Of a stretch of DNA of 64,000 nucleotides, positions 8,680 to 16,774 are shown piece by piece; the first letter of the stretch is position 1, and each line of letters begins with the position of its first letter. This DNA is from Primorskyibacter aestuariivivens (lineage in GTDB: Bacteria > Pseudomonadota > Alphaproteobacteria > Rhodobacterales > Rhodobacteraceae). The notes under the pieces were generated by a model, which did no database searches, was not told where the DNA came from, and saw only the letters and a list, made by a program, of their open reading frames with translations. Position numbers and translations under genes: made by a program. Location of the stretch: positions 105,171 to 169,170 of the forward strand of contig NZ_JAQIOZ010000010.1 in NCBI RefSeq assembly GCF_028023675.1, read 5' to 3'.

Positions 8680-9464
8680 CAGCTTACGACCTTGAGCCGT
8701 GCGCCGGATGCCGGGTCTGTATCATCATAGAGCGCCGCCGTCGCGTCATCCGTCAAATCGCGCGTCGCGACATCAAAGACGATCCGACCGTTGCGCATTC
8801 CGATGATACGGTCGGCAAAACGCCGTGCCAGTTCCGGTTGATGCGACGAGAACACAGTCGTCGCCCCGCGTGCCTGGGCGGCGCTGGTGAGAAGCGTCAG
8901 GATGTCCGCTGCTCTGGACGGATCAAGGTTGCTGACCGGCTCGTCCGCGAAGATCAGCTTAGGCTCTTGTGCGAGACAACGGGCAATTGCCACCCGCTGC
9001 CGCTGGCCGCCGCTGAGCGAGTCCACGCGCCGGTCTGCGAGGTCCGCGATGCCGCAGTCGGAGAGTGTCGATCGGGCTATGTCCATGTCAGACTTCGACA
9101 CATTGCCGAGCAGTGCGCGCCAACCGGGCATCCGGCCCAGCCTACCGTTCAACACGTTGCGCATCACTGTCGATCGTTCGACAAGCGCAAACTCCTGAAA
9201 GATGAACCCGGTATCAGCGCGCTTTGCCAAGGGCAGGGCGCGGGTGGGTTCGAATGGCGTGCCAAGGACTGAGACCCGCCCCTGCCAATCGCGCAGCCGT
9301 CCGTCCAGCAACGTCAAAAGTGTGGTCTTTCCGGCTCCGGAAGGACCAAGAAGGGCAACGCACTCTCCGGCCGCAATGTTCAGGGATACCTGATCGATGG
9401 CGCGCTGCTCAGCACTGTGATGGCCAAAGCTCAGATCGTCGATGTGAATGGCGTTTTGCATCAT
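8679..9464 (-). CDS. ABC transporter ATP-binding protein, PhnC type
   Basis: 261-residue ATPase subunit. It shows Walker [10 protein letters not shown] near residues 39-47, signature [13 protein letters not shown], Walker B L-I-F-A-D-E-P and a downstream H-switch in SSHQPE. Closest family by architecture is PhnC (phosphonate/phosphate). Its stop shares a base with the permease start, and its own start overlaps the binding-protein stop, so the three subunits are translationally coupled. It would energise uptake through the permease at 7921-8679. Confidence 0.92.
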   Translation of the reverse strand: MMQNAIHIDDLSFGHHSAEQRAIDQVSLNIAAGECVALLGPSGAGKTTLLTLLDGRLRDWQGRVSVLGTPFEPTRALPLAKRADTGFIFQEFALVERSTVMRNVLNGRLGRMPGWRALLGNVSKSDMDIARSTLSDCGIADLADRRVDSLSGGQRQRVAIARCLAQEPKLIFADEPVSNLDPSRAADILTLLTSAAQARGATTVFSSHQPELARRFADRIIGMRNGRIVFDVATRDLTDDATAALYDDTDPASGARLKVVS

Positions 9465-10333
9465 AGCAATCCGAAGCGCTGCGCCATGGTCCGCACACCG
9501 TCGAACACCGAAGGGTCGGCTTCGACATAGCCATCCGGGCCGTAGAGATAGCGGAGTTTGTCACGGTGCTCGGGCGTATTGAGCTTCATCATGGCAGCAA
9601 TGAAGTTCTCGCGAAGCTCGGCGTCCAGTTCGGGACGTGCGATGACGACGTGGCTTGGAATGGCATCGCTTTCCGCGATCCACGTAACCTGCGATTGCTG
9701 CTCGGGGGTGAGAAGAAGGTCGGCGTATTGGCTTGCCCCAGCGGCATCAACCAGGCCTTCCGCCATCGCCTGCATCGCCTGTTGGTAGCCACCGGCAAAG
9801 AAAATGCGGCCAAAGAAATCCTCTGCCGCATCCGGGCTGGATACCAGGCCTGCGCGCTCGAACTCGGCCAAGGGGTACATGTATCCCGATTCCGAAATCG
9901 GGTCGGCAAAGGCGATGTCGCGACCTTCCAGATCGGCCAGCGTCTTGAAGCCGCTGTCACGGCGCACAAAGACGCGGCCCGTATAACTGGGCGCATCGCG
10001 GTAGACCTCTGACAAGAGCGGCACTGCACCGATTTCTCTTTCAGCCAGAACGAAGGGCAGGGCACCCATGAACGAGATATCGGCATCGCCATTGCGCAAC
10101 GCCTCGACGGCCGCCGCATGGTCAATGGTCACGAACCCCTCGACCGGCATTCCGATTTCAGACGACAGCCAGGCGGTGATCGCCTCGATATCGCCCAGAA
10201 GCTTGTCGGGGTTCTCCTGCGGTATAAAGGCCAGGCGCAACGGGCCAGACTGCGCCAGAGCAGGCATCGGCTGCGAGACAAGACCGGCCGCTGCGAGAAT
10301 AAGAAGGTGACGGCGGTTCAAGCGAGGCATCAT
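9461..10333 (-). CDS. periplasmic substrate-binding protein, PhnD type
   Basis: About 290-residue exported binding protein of the phosphate/phosphite/phosphonate superfamily (type 2 periplasmic fold). An Arg-Arg-containing N-terminus and hydrophobic core end at a signal cleavage site near PALAQ. Recognisable family blocks are LRLAFIPQENP at the mature N-terminus, FMGALPFVLA and SESGYMYP. I choose ATG 10333; TTG 10336 and ATG 10330 are adjacent options. The gene overlaps the peroxidase stop. PhnD-like proteins bind varied ligands, and here the MntR link suggests a metal or metal-complex ligand, which is inference only. Confidence 0.85.
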   Translation of the reverse strand: MMPRLNRRHLLILAAAGLVSQPMPALAQSGPLRLAFIPQENPDKLLGDIEAITAWLSSEIGMPVEGFVTIDHAAAVEALRNGDADISFMGALPFVLAEREIGAVPLLSEVYRDAPSYTGRVFVRRDSGFKTLADLEGRDIAFADPISESGYMYPLAEFERAGLVSSPDAAEDFFGRIFFAGGYQQAMQAMAEGLVDAAGASQYADLLLTPEQQSQVTWIAESDAIPSHVVIARPELDAELRENFIAAMMKLNTPEHRDKLRYLYGPDGYVEADPSVFDGVRTMAQRFGLL

Positions 10334-12225
10334 CAAAACGCCTTTCCTTCAATGGCGGCGGCATCCGACTTGAACAGACTCCAACTCGCTTCCGCGGCCG
10401 CCCAGTCCTCTGCCCGAACGGCTGCGCCGACCTCTGCCAAGCGCTCGGCCAGTGCGTAGACCTCGGGCCGCAACGAAAGATTGGCCATCGTGCCTGTATC
10501 GGCCGCAAGATCGGCCGCAACCGTGTCGGTCAGGACCAGGATGTGCTGCGCATCGCGTTTCGGTAGAAGCGTGCCGAGCGTCGAGGCAAAAGTGGTGAGC
10601 TCCGCGAAGGCCAGACGGAAAGGCGTATTTGCGGCATTGAAAGCCTCGTATGGCTCATCAGCTGCGCCGACCGTGTCCAGATAGGCGGTCAGGTCCGACC
10701 GCTCGGCACCGGTCAGGCCAAGGTTCTTTGTCTCGTCGAACCAATCCACAACGCTTGCCAGCGTCGGCAGGGAGCCGTCGTGGAAATACGGCGCTGTGTA
10801 GAGCGTACCGAGCAAGGTGGGCGTGTCGAGGGCGCCCGCATGTGACCCTTCGTAAGCCACCGCCACCGACCCGATGTCATGGGATTTGCGATCAAGAAAG
10901 TTGCCGGACGGCGTATGGCAGCTGGCACAGGATTGGTTGCCCATCCCTGCAAAGGGGCGGTTGAATACCTCTTCGCCACGCCGCGCAGCATCCGGCGCGG
11001 CCTCCGTCAATTGGCCGTCGCCGGTGACCAGGGAATTGGGCAGGAAATCGAACTCGGTCATGTAGGCCACCAGTGCGTCCAGCATGAAGGGTGTAGGTTC
11101 TTCGCCCGCGAATTCGTTGACGATCACATTGCGGGAGAAATCCCGAAGCGACGCGAAACGTCCGTCTCGCCCGTAAGGTCCGGTAAACCGCAGCCCGCGC
11201 AGGCTTGGGATATCGATCGGGTCGTCGCGGCGATCGTTGAACATCGGGTTGAAGAAAGCGCCATCAACGTCGACCGCGCCGGGCTGGTGACTGGCGCCGG
11301 GAATGAAAAACCGCTGATTGATGTCCGAGCGATTGTGGCAGGTCGAACAGGCAATACCCAGATCGCGGGCCGGGCCGCCGAAGATCTCGGCACTGTCGAA
11401 CAACATGTCGCCGTAGGCGATGAGCGGAAGGTCCGTTTCGTCGATCCCTTGTTCTTCGAAATTGAGCACGAGAAGTGGCAGGGGGTCCTGATCGAAGATG
11501 TCTGAGCCGGGGGGCAGAGCGGCGGGCAATTCAACCGGCTGTCCGGTTCGGGCAATCGCCTCGGGCACGGCAGTCAGCGTCTGGCGCGGGGCAGGATCCG
11601 CGACGAGGTAATTTTCGGCCAGATAGGCTGAAATTTCCGCGCGTGCAGCAGTCATTTCCTCAACGTCCCTATCCATGGTTCCGGCGCCGAGCACGCCTGC
11701 TGAGCCTGTGGCATTGTTGAGTTCCAACCACGCCCGACCCAGTGTCCGGGCCGCACTAGGGTCCGCGGCTTTGATATGATCGGCAAACGCGCGGTAAAGC
11801 TCCTTGGCAGTAGCCACTGCCTGTTGCGATACCGCCGGGTTGTCGGCAGCAATGGCTGCATCCAGCTCTTCTTCGATTCTCAGCGCGATAAGGCGGGTGG
11901 CTGCCACATGAACGGCATGCCGATCCTGCCTGCCAATCGCGTCGGACAGATCACCGACATCAATGGCGCTTTCTCGGTCCAGCCAGTCAAGGGCTCCGAG
12001 ACGATACTCCGATCCGCGATAGGGCTCGGTCCAGGCTTGTTCCACTTTGTCCCACGGGACCGGCGCGAGATTGCCCAGAAACAGCGTCAACCGATAGGCT
12101 GCCGCTTCGGGCAGCCAAGGGGCTTCCTTGGCGGGTGTAGCCGAAGAGGGACCAGCCAACACCGAAGCGGTGACAATCGCGTAGAGGATCACGCGCAGGA
12201 CGTGATGGATCACAGGCGGCTCCAT
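10333..12225 (-). CDS. diheme cytochrome c peroxidase/MauG-like protein with helical flanking domains
   Basis: About 630-residue periplasmic protein. A signal peptide is followed by a roughly 200-residue Ala/Glu-rich helical region with an R-I-E-E-E-L-D block, somewhat like FTR1/EfeO/imelysin iron-handling helices. Then comes a diheme peroxidase-type domain with two heme sites, CSTCH and CASCH, and a further helical C-terminal 120 residues. Family members use two c-hemes to reduce peroxide or oxidise a partner. The ATG at 12225 lies 5 bp from a perfect operator palindrome and has no Shine-Dalgarno. An in-frame GTG at 12213 has GGAG 6 bp upstream and is probably the true start. It is the first gene of the ABC operon, divergent from mntR. 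An oxidation step coupled to metal uptake is a hypothesis. Confidence 0.82.
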   Translation of the reverse strand: MEPPVIHHVLRVILYAIVTASVLAGPSSATPAKEAPWLPEAAAYRLTLFLGNLAPVPWDKVEQAWTEPYRGSEYRLGALDWLDRESAIDVGDLSDAIGRQDRHAVHVAATRLIALRIEEELDAAIAADNPAVSQQAVATAKELYRAFADHIKAADPSAARTLGRAWLELNNATGSAGVLGAGTMDRDVEEMTAARAEISAYLAENYLVADPAPRQTLTAVPEAIARTGQPVELPAALPPGSDIFDQDPLPLLVLNFEEQGIDETDLPLIAYGDMLFDSAEIFGGPARDLGIACSTCHNRSDINQRFFIPGASHQPGAVDVDGAFFNPMFNDRRDDPIDIPSLRGLRFTGPYGRDGRFASLRDFSRNVIVNEFAGEEPTPFMLDALVAYMTEFDFLPNSLVTGDGQLTEAAPDAARRGEEVFNRPFAGMGNQSCASCHTPSGNFLDRKSHDIGSVAVAYEGSHAGALDTPTLLGTLYTAPYFHDGSLPTLASVVDWFDETKNLGLTGAERSDLTAYLDTVGAADEPYEAFNAANTPFRLAFAELTTFASTLGTLLPKRDAQHILVLTDTVAADLAADTGTMANLSLRPEVYALAERLAEVGAAVRAEDWAAAEASWSLFKSDAAAIEGKAF

Positions 12226-12230
12226 TCAAA

Positions 12231-12250
12231 AAGTTAGACGCGTCTAACTT
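12231..12250. promoter_or_regulatory. perfect 20-bp palindrome, probable MntR operator
   Basis: AAGTTAGACGCGTCTAACTT is a perfect inverted repeat with no spacer, in the 80-bp gap between the divergent peroxidase operon and mntR. Its TTAG/CTAA halves resemble DtxR-family boxes. Location and symmetry make it the likely binding site of the adjacent MntR-type regulator, controlling one or both directions. Confidence 0.75.
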
Positions 12251-12305
12251 ATCTACCCAAAGCCAACTTGTTGTCAATCCATCAACCATCGGGCAAAGTC
12301 GTCAT

Positions 12306-12767
12306 ATGTCGCCCGGCGCATCACAGACGCGTGAAGATTTTACGCCTGATTCCCGCGATCCCGAAGCCCAGGCCGACGGGTTCGCCAACGTGCGCAATGC
12401 CCATGAAAGCGAGATGGCGGAAGACTATGTGGAACTGATCGCGGAATTGATCGAAGCCCATGGAGAGGCGCGACCGGTCGACATCGCGGAACGGCTGGGG
12501 GTCAAAGCCCCGACGGTAACCAAGAATATCTCGCGCTTGAAAGTGGCGGGGTTGGTGCATCGAGAAAAGTATCGCTCGATATTCCTGACCGACAGAGGCC
12601 AAGCCCTCGCTGAGGCCTGCCGAAGGCGCCACAGGATCGTGGTCGCGTTTCTGCAAAGCCTCGGAATTGACGAAGTAACGGCCGAGCGTGATGCCGAAGG
12701 AATCGAACACCATGTCAGCGACGAAACGCTCGCCGCATTCGAGAAACATATTAATGGGTCGGGTTGA
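12306..12767 (+). CDS. mntR: MntR-type manganese-responsive regulator (DtxR family)
   Basis: 153-residue regulator with an N-terminal winged helix (about residues 36-95; blocks EDYVELI, R-P-V-D-I-A, T-V-T-K-N). The C-terminal dimer/metal region contains EAC-x3-H, R-D-A-E-G-I-E-H-H-V-S. These His/Glu/Cys/Asp ligands match alphaproteobacterial MntR proteins, which repress uptake genes when Mn(II) is replete. No SH3-like third domain is present, as in MntR. The first 30 residues are variable, so an internal start is possible. It faces away from the peroxidase/ABC operon across the palindrome at 12231-12250. Confidence 0.9.
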   Translation: MSPGASQTREDFTPDSRDPEAQADGFANVRNAHESEMAEDYVELIAELIEAHGEARPVDIAERLGVKAPTVTKNISRLKVAGLVHREKYRSIFLTDRGQALAEACRRRHRIVVAFLQSLGIDEVTAERDAEGIEHHVSDETLAAFEKHINGSG

Positions 12768-12806
12768 TCGCCATTGCGATGAGGTAGGCTTGGCAGGATC
12801 TGCCCG

Positions 12807-13256
12807 TCAGTCGCCAGGATAGCTGGAGAAAACTTCCGTCGATCCATCGTTGTTGATGAGAAACACGTCATAGGCCTCACGCCAGCGGCTCTGGTCCATT
12901 CCGGGTGAGCCGAGTGGCATGTCTGGTACGGCAAGGCCTACAGCGTCCGGTCTTTCGCTGAGTAGTCTCCGAATATCTTCCGCTGGCACATGACCTTCAA
13001 TCACGTAGCCCTCGACCAGGCCCGTGTGACAGGACACCATGCGTTGCGGGACACCGTTGTCGAGCTTGAAGCGGACGAGCAGCCCAGCAAACATGTCCTC
13101 GCCCTTGGGTACGAAGCCGTTCTCCTCGAGGTGTTCCATCCATGCAAGGCAGCACCCGCAGCCATTTGTCTTTTTGACGTCGATCGGTGTGGCTTCCGCG
13201 ACCGCCTGAGCGGCGAGGCTGAGCGAAAGCATAGTTGCAAGCGTGAACAGCTTCAT
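12807..13256 (-). CDS. DUF411/CopG-like periplasmic copper protein
   Basis: 149-residue exported protein of the DUF411 family, whose characterised member CopG binds a copper cluster through a CxCC motif. A signal peptide (about residues 1-20) precedes NGCGCC, giving C33, C35 and C36. Conserved S-C-H-T and a Met-rich C-terminal block are present. It is the last gene of the six-gene minus-strand copper/disulfide operon, overlapping the SCO1 gene by 4 bp. A role in periplasmic copper redox handling or detoxification fits the context. Confidence 0.85.
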   Translation of the reverse strand: MKLFTLATMLSLSLAAQAVAEATPIDVKKTNGCGCCLAWMEHLEENGFVPKGEDMFAGLLVRFKLDNGVPQRMVSCHTGLVEGYVIEGHVPAEDIRRLLSERPDAVGLAVPDMPLGSPGMDQSRWREAYDVFLINNDGSTEVFSSYPGD

Positions 13257-13879
13257 GACGTTTGTTCTCCGGTTGTTGCAAGAACGCGGCGGATCTTTGG
13301 CACCGCGAATTCTCGCGGTTCATGGTAGTCGATGGTACCGGCAAACTGTCCCTCAGCATCGAACAGAAAAACGCTCGCTGTGTGGTCCATCGTGTAGTCG
13401 CCACCTTCAACGGCGACTTTCTCATAGCTTGCGCGGAAGCCTGCTGCGGCGCGTGCCGTTTCATCCAGCGTTCCGGTCCACCCCTGGATCGCTGGGTGAA
13501 AATAGCTGACATACTCTGCCATGCCGTCCACGGTGTCGCGCTCCGGATCGACCGTGATGAACACGACATTCATCTCCGCGACGTCGTCTCCAAGGTCGTC
13601 GAGCCAACCAGAGATATCCGACAATGTGGTGGGGCACACATCGGGGCAGTATGTGAAGCCAAAAAACACCATGGATGGATTGCCCAGAAGCGACGCGGGT
13701 CCGACAGTTGCACCGCCTTGATCGGTCATCTGGAATTCCATCTGGGTGAGCGGCAAGGGTCGCTGAGCTACAGGTTCAGGCGCGCCGGGACCGTCCACGC
13801 GCCACCAGCCGATGAACAGCGTGAGTGCAGCCACTCCGGCAATTGCGGCACCATAAGTAAGGAGAGTTCTTCGGCTCAT
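13253..13879 (-). CDS. SCO1/SenC-family copper chaperone
   Basis: 208-residue membrane-anchored thioredoxin-fold protein. One N-terminal membrane helix is followed by the copper site C78-P-D-V-C82-P and the later conserved His in YTMDH. SCO proteins deliver copper to, or reduce, the CuA site of cytochrome oxidase. This is the second SCO gene in the same operon (the other is at 15450-16046), so the two may serve different acceptors or resistance functions. It overlaps DUF411 downstream and touches the PCu(A)C gene upstream. Confidence 0.92.
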   Translation of the reverse strand: MSRRTLLTYGAAIAGVAALTLFIGWWRVDGPGAPEPVAQRPLPLTQMEFQMTDQGGATVGPASLLGNPSMVFFGFTYCPDVCPTTLSDISGWLDDLGDDVAEMNVVFITVDPERDTVDGMAEYVSYFHPAIQGWTGTLDETARAAAGFRASYEKVAVEGGDYTMDHTASVFLFDAEGQFAGTIDYHEPREFAVPKIRRVLATTGEQTS

Positions 13880-14343
13880 CAGCGCTCCGGCCCACGCGCC
13901 GCAATACCAAGAATAGGAACATCAACGGTCAGCGTCCCGCCATCGGCAAAGTTCAATGTCAGCGGAAAGGTCTCGCCTTCCACCATCTTGATTTGCAACC
14001 GCATCAGCATGGCATGCATGCCACCTGGTTCCAGCGCAACGCTTTCGCCCGCTGGGATGGTGATTTCACCGACTGGGCCCATGGAACTCACACCATTTGC
14101 GTCGGTCGTCGTCTCATGGATGTCCGGCATCATAGCGAGCGGCGTTTCCAGCCCCACCAATGTTACCGGATCGGGGCCTGTATTGCGCACAGTCATGTAG
14201 GCCGCGCCCGGACGGTTGGTGCCGATAGAGGCGCGGGCCCATGCGTCTTCAACGACAATATCCTCAGAGCCAGCAGAAGAGGTGGTCGGTAATCCGACAA
14301 ACACACTGAATGCAAGTGCGATGGCTGCAACGGTTGATTTCAC
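13879..14343 (-). CDS. pcuC: periplasmic copper chaperone PCu(A)C
   Basis: About 154-residue exported cupredoxin-like chaperone that carries Cu(I) in the periplasm, usually for oxidase assembly together with SCO. The signal peptide ends near SSAGS. The ligand set of the family is visible as PDIHE, a Met in VSSMG and GGMHAM. The start is GTG 14343, with TAGGAG 7 bp upstream; the open frame extends to 14430 but that part overlaps dsbA. Its stop shares a base with the downstream SCO gene. Confidence 0.9.
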   Translation of the reverse strand: MKSTVAAIALAFSVFVGLPTTSSAGSEDIVVEDAWARASIGTNRPGAAYMTVRNTGPDPVTLVGLETPLAMMPDIHETTTDANGVSSMGPVGEITIPAGESVALEPGGMHAMLMRLQIKMVEGETFPLTLNFADGGTLTVDVPILGIAARGPER

Positions 14344-14371
14344 AGGTTTGCTCCTAAAATCAGTCTTCTGA

Positions 14372-15031
14372 TCACGACCCGGCCGCCGCGACTTCCGCTG
14401 CAACAAGGGCGCGCAGCTCGTCAGCGCCAAAAGGATCGAGGGGTTTGCCGTTTACGAAGAAGGTGGGGGTACCACGCACGCCGACAGCGTCGACATCTGC
14501 GCGATCTTGATTGAGAACGCCAACCGTCTGTGGTGCCATCATTTGGGCTTTCGCGGCTTCCGCGTCCAGGCCAGCCTGCTGCGCAATCCCAAGGATCAAG
14601 CCAGGGGCGGGCGCACCATGGGACGCCCAACGCGGCTGATACTCGAGGAGCGCTTCGAGGACCGGCTCGAAAACACCTTGCATACGTGCCGCCTCGAGGA
14701 CACGTATGGCCTGCTCTGAGCCTTCCCCGTGGAAGGGCGTATATCTCAGCACAACACGCACTGCGCCGTCATGTTCCGCCAGTATGTCTTTCACAATCGG
14801 ATGAAAGGCGCGGCACGCTTCGCAAGCCGGATCAAAGAACTCGACGATGGTGACCGGAGCGTCTTCCGGACCGAGGATCGGAGAGTAGGACCGGATCAGT
14901 GCCTCTGCAATTTCGGGTTGGACAGGTTCGACCTGAGCAACCGGCGCAGGGCGGGTTTGGTACCAAACGGCGGCGGCAAAGATCGCAAGGCCAACGATTA
15001 GGACCGATAGAACGATAGATTTGTTTTTCAT
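14372..15031 (-). CDS. DsbA-family thiol:disulfide oxidoreductase
   Basis: 219-residue membrane-anchored or exported thioredoxin-fold oxidoreductase. An N-terminal hydrophobic segment precedes the active site FDPAC70-E-A-C73 and the cis-Pro loop RGTPTFFVNG. It would oxidise or isomerise cysteines in the periplasm. It overlaps dsbB by 4 bp, so the pair forms an electron path DsbA to DsbB to quinone. In this operon the likely clients are the Cys-containing copper proteins and hemoproteins (inferred from context). Confidence 0.9.
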   Translation of the reverse strand: MKNKSIVLSVLIVGLAIFAAAVWYQTRPAPVAQVEPVQPEIAEALIRSYSPILGPEDAPVTIVEFFDPACEACRAFHPIVKDILAEHDGAVRVVLRYTPFHGEGSEQAIRVLEAARMQGVFEPVLEALLEYQPRWASHGAPAPGLILGIAQQAGLDAEAAKAQMMAPQTVGVLNQDRADVDAVGVRGTPTFFVNGKPLDPFGADELRALVAAEVAAAGS

Positions 15032-15453
15032 GTGCGCTGCTCCTTCAGGGAGAAAATGGACAGGATCGCGATCAACCCAAAGGCGATAAACGACAAAAGC
15101 GGGATTGGGACGCCGAGGAAGACCTGATTGTCATCGGTGCAGGACGGGCCGGTCGCAGTGCAGGGTTGGATACGCTCCGGGAGGAGCCCGGTATAAAGGC
15201 CCAGATGCCAGAGTGCGATGGCGGCCCCACCAATGGCGAGCGCAACACCGTAGCGACCGACCCGATGATCCTCCCACCAGAGACCAAGGGCCAGAATGAC
15301 GGCCAGAGGGAACATGAAGGCGCGTTGAAACCAGCACAGATTGCACGGAGCCTGCCCCAGAACCTCACCGATATAGAGCACGGCCAAGGAACTCCCCAAA
15401 GCGACGATCCACGCGGCGGTCAAAGCCGCCTCTTTTGACATCACCCGGCTCAT
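15028..15453 (-). CDS. dsbB: disulfide bond formation protein B
   Basis: 141-residue membrane protein with four hydrophobic helices. It has the first-loop redox pair C-N-L-C followed by W-F-Q-R and a second periplasmic Cys pair in QPCTATGPSC. DsbB reoxidises DsbA and passes electrons to quinone. It overlaps both flanking genes by 4 bp, showing tight coupling with sco and dsbA. An alternative start at Met5 is possible. Confidence 0.93.
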   Translation of the reverse strand: MSRVMSKEAALTAAWIVALGSSLAVLYIGEVLGQAPCNLCWFQRAFMFPLAVILALGLWWEDHRVGRYGVALAIGGAAIALWHLGLYTGLLPERIQPCTATGPSCTDDNQVFLGVPIPLLSFIAFGLIAILSIFSLKEQRT

Positions 15454-16046
15454 AGCGACATCCGCGCCTTCAGATCGGCAACGATCTCCTCTGCCGGCGT
15501 GCCGTATGTCCAGGCCCCGACATATCCGCCTTGCGGGTCAAAGAGAAAGAGCTGGGAGGAATGCCCCATCGTATAGCCGTCAGGGGAGGCGGCTTCCTCG
15601 ATCTTCTCAAAGTAAACGCGGAAACTCTCAGACGTGCGTTTGATCTGATCGGGTGTACCGGTCAGCCCAATTATGTTTGCCTCAAACGCCGGGACAAATT
15701 CCGCTAGTTGCTCAGGCGTGTCACGTTCCGGATCTATCGAAATGAAGAGCGGCTGGACTTGGGTCGCATCTGAACCGAGTGCATCCATTACGGCGGCAAC
15801 TTCGGCTAGGGTCGTTGGGCACACATCGGGGCAATTCGCAAATCCGAAGAAAACGAGCATCCAGCGCCCTGCGAAATCTTCGTCCGTCTGCACCATGCCC
15901 TGGTGATCAGTCAGTTCGAAATCTGCCCGGAACGCAGGCTCACCCGTTCGCTGTTCGCCTTTGGTAGAAACTTGTAGCCAGACGAACCCCACGATCGCGA
16001 TCGCGACGAGGCCCCAAAGAACTTTCTGAAATACTGATAATCTCAT
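15450..16046 (-). CDS. SCO1/SenC-family copper chaperone, first gene of copper/disulfide operon
   Basis: 198-residue membrane-anchored SCO protein with one N-terminal helix, copper motif C72-P-D-V-C76-P and the conserved His in YTMGH. I start it at ATG 16046. The frame is open to 16181, but that extension would run through the MerR-type promoter P2 at 16084-16114. It leads a run of six overlapping or near-adjacent genes ending at 12807. Expression is probably induced by the divergent MerR regulator. Confidence 0.92.
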   Translation of the reverse strand: MRLSVFQKVLWGLVAIAIVGFVWLQVSTKGEQRTGEPAFRADFELTDHQGMVQTDEDFAGRWMLVFFGFANCPDVCPTTLAEVAAVMDALGSDATQVQPLFISIDPERDTPEQLAEFVPAFEANIIGLTGTPDQIKRTSESFRVYFEKIEEAASPDGYTMGHSSQLFLFDPQGGYVGAWTYGTPAEEIVADLKARMSL

Positions 16047-16083
16047 TGGTAGAATTGCGCCTGACTCCGCCCATTTTTTGAGC

Positions 16084-16114
16084 CTTGTAAATGTTCTAGT
16101 AGCTAGAGGTTCAA
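16084..16114 (-). promoter_or_regulatory. MerR-family-type promoter P2
   Basis: Read on the minus strand: -35 TTGAAC (16114-16109), 19-bp spacer, -10 TACAAG (16089-16084). The spacer starts CTCTAG and has a CTAG core dyad, sharing CTTGAACCTCTAG with P1. It lies about 40 bp before the sco start. The long spacer and dyad mark it as a MerR-family target. Confidence 0.72.
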
Positions 16115-16180
16115 GCTGTTTCTTTACACAGAGGCGGTGTGTCACGGACCCGTGATTACAAGACTGGCTTGCGCATACCA

Positions 16181-16204
16181 ATAGCTATAGCTATAGCTAT
16201 AGCT
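16181..16204. repeat. four tandem ATAGCT hexamers upstream of merR
   Basis: Exactly four copies of ATAGCT, ending 26 bp before the merR start. The array is self-complementary (AGCTATAGCT). It may be part of the merR promoter or operator, or a slipped-strand expansion of it. A 12-bp interrupted palindrome CACGG-AC-CCGTG lies upstream at 16143-16154. Confidence 0.6.
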
Positions 16205-16230
16205 ACCAAAACTATAGATATGGAGGTTGC

Positions 16231-16659
16231 ATGCTGACAATCGGAAACCTGGGAAAGAAGACCGGAACGAAGGTTCAGACCATCCGGTACTATGAACAAA
16301 TCGGGTTGATGCCTGAGCCCGGTCGGACAGAGGGGGGACAGAGGCGCTACGGCGATGCTGATGTCGACCGCCTGTCCTTTATCCGGCATGCGCGACAGTT
16401 AGGGTTTCCCCTCGAAGCGATCCGCGAACTTCTCGATCTCAGCGACAATCCGGATCGCTCATGCCATGAGGCCGATTCCATCGCGCGCCGGCAACTTAAG
16501 CAGGTCGAGTTGCGGATGGACCGCTTGAAGGCGCTGCGCACCGAGCTGAAGCGCATGATCCACGAATGCAGCGGGGGCAATACGGCCGATTGTAAGGTTC
16601 TCGAGGTTTTGCGCGATCACTCGGAGTGTCTGACTGATCACGATGAGATTGGCGCCTAA
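16231..16659 (+). CDS. MerR-family divalent metal sensor
   Basis: 142-residue activator: N-terminal winged helix (residues 3-70, with VQTIRYYEQIGL), dimerisation helix (80-110), C-terminal metal loop. Metal-site cysteines are C78, C113 and C121, with another at C133. Having Cys rather than Ser at position 78 is the signature of sensors for +2 ions (ZntR/CadR/PbrR/MerR) as opposed to CueR-type Cu(I) sensors. It probably twists the 19-bp-spacer promoters P1, P2 and P3 into active form. It diverges from the copper/disulfide operon, so a divalent sensor appears to control copper-protein genes. Confidence 0.92.
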   Translation: MLTIGNLGKKTGTKVQTIRYYEQIGLMPEPGRTEGGQRRYGDADVDRLSFIRHARQLGFPLEAIRELLDLSDNPDRSCHEADSIARRQLKQVELRMDRLKALRTELKRMIHECSGGNTADCKVLEVLRDHSECLTDHDEIGA

Positions 16660-16774
16660 ACTCTGCAACGCTGTGCATTCGCTCTTTGCCCGCAGTTGCT
16701 CTGTCTCAATGACGTAGATCAGTTTCGGTGTCAGTTTTGTCGAGAGGAATTACCAACCATAGGAGCGGCCCGCC

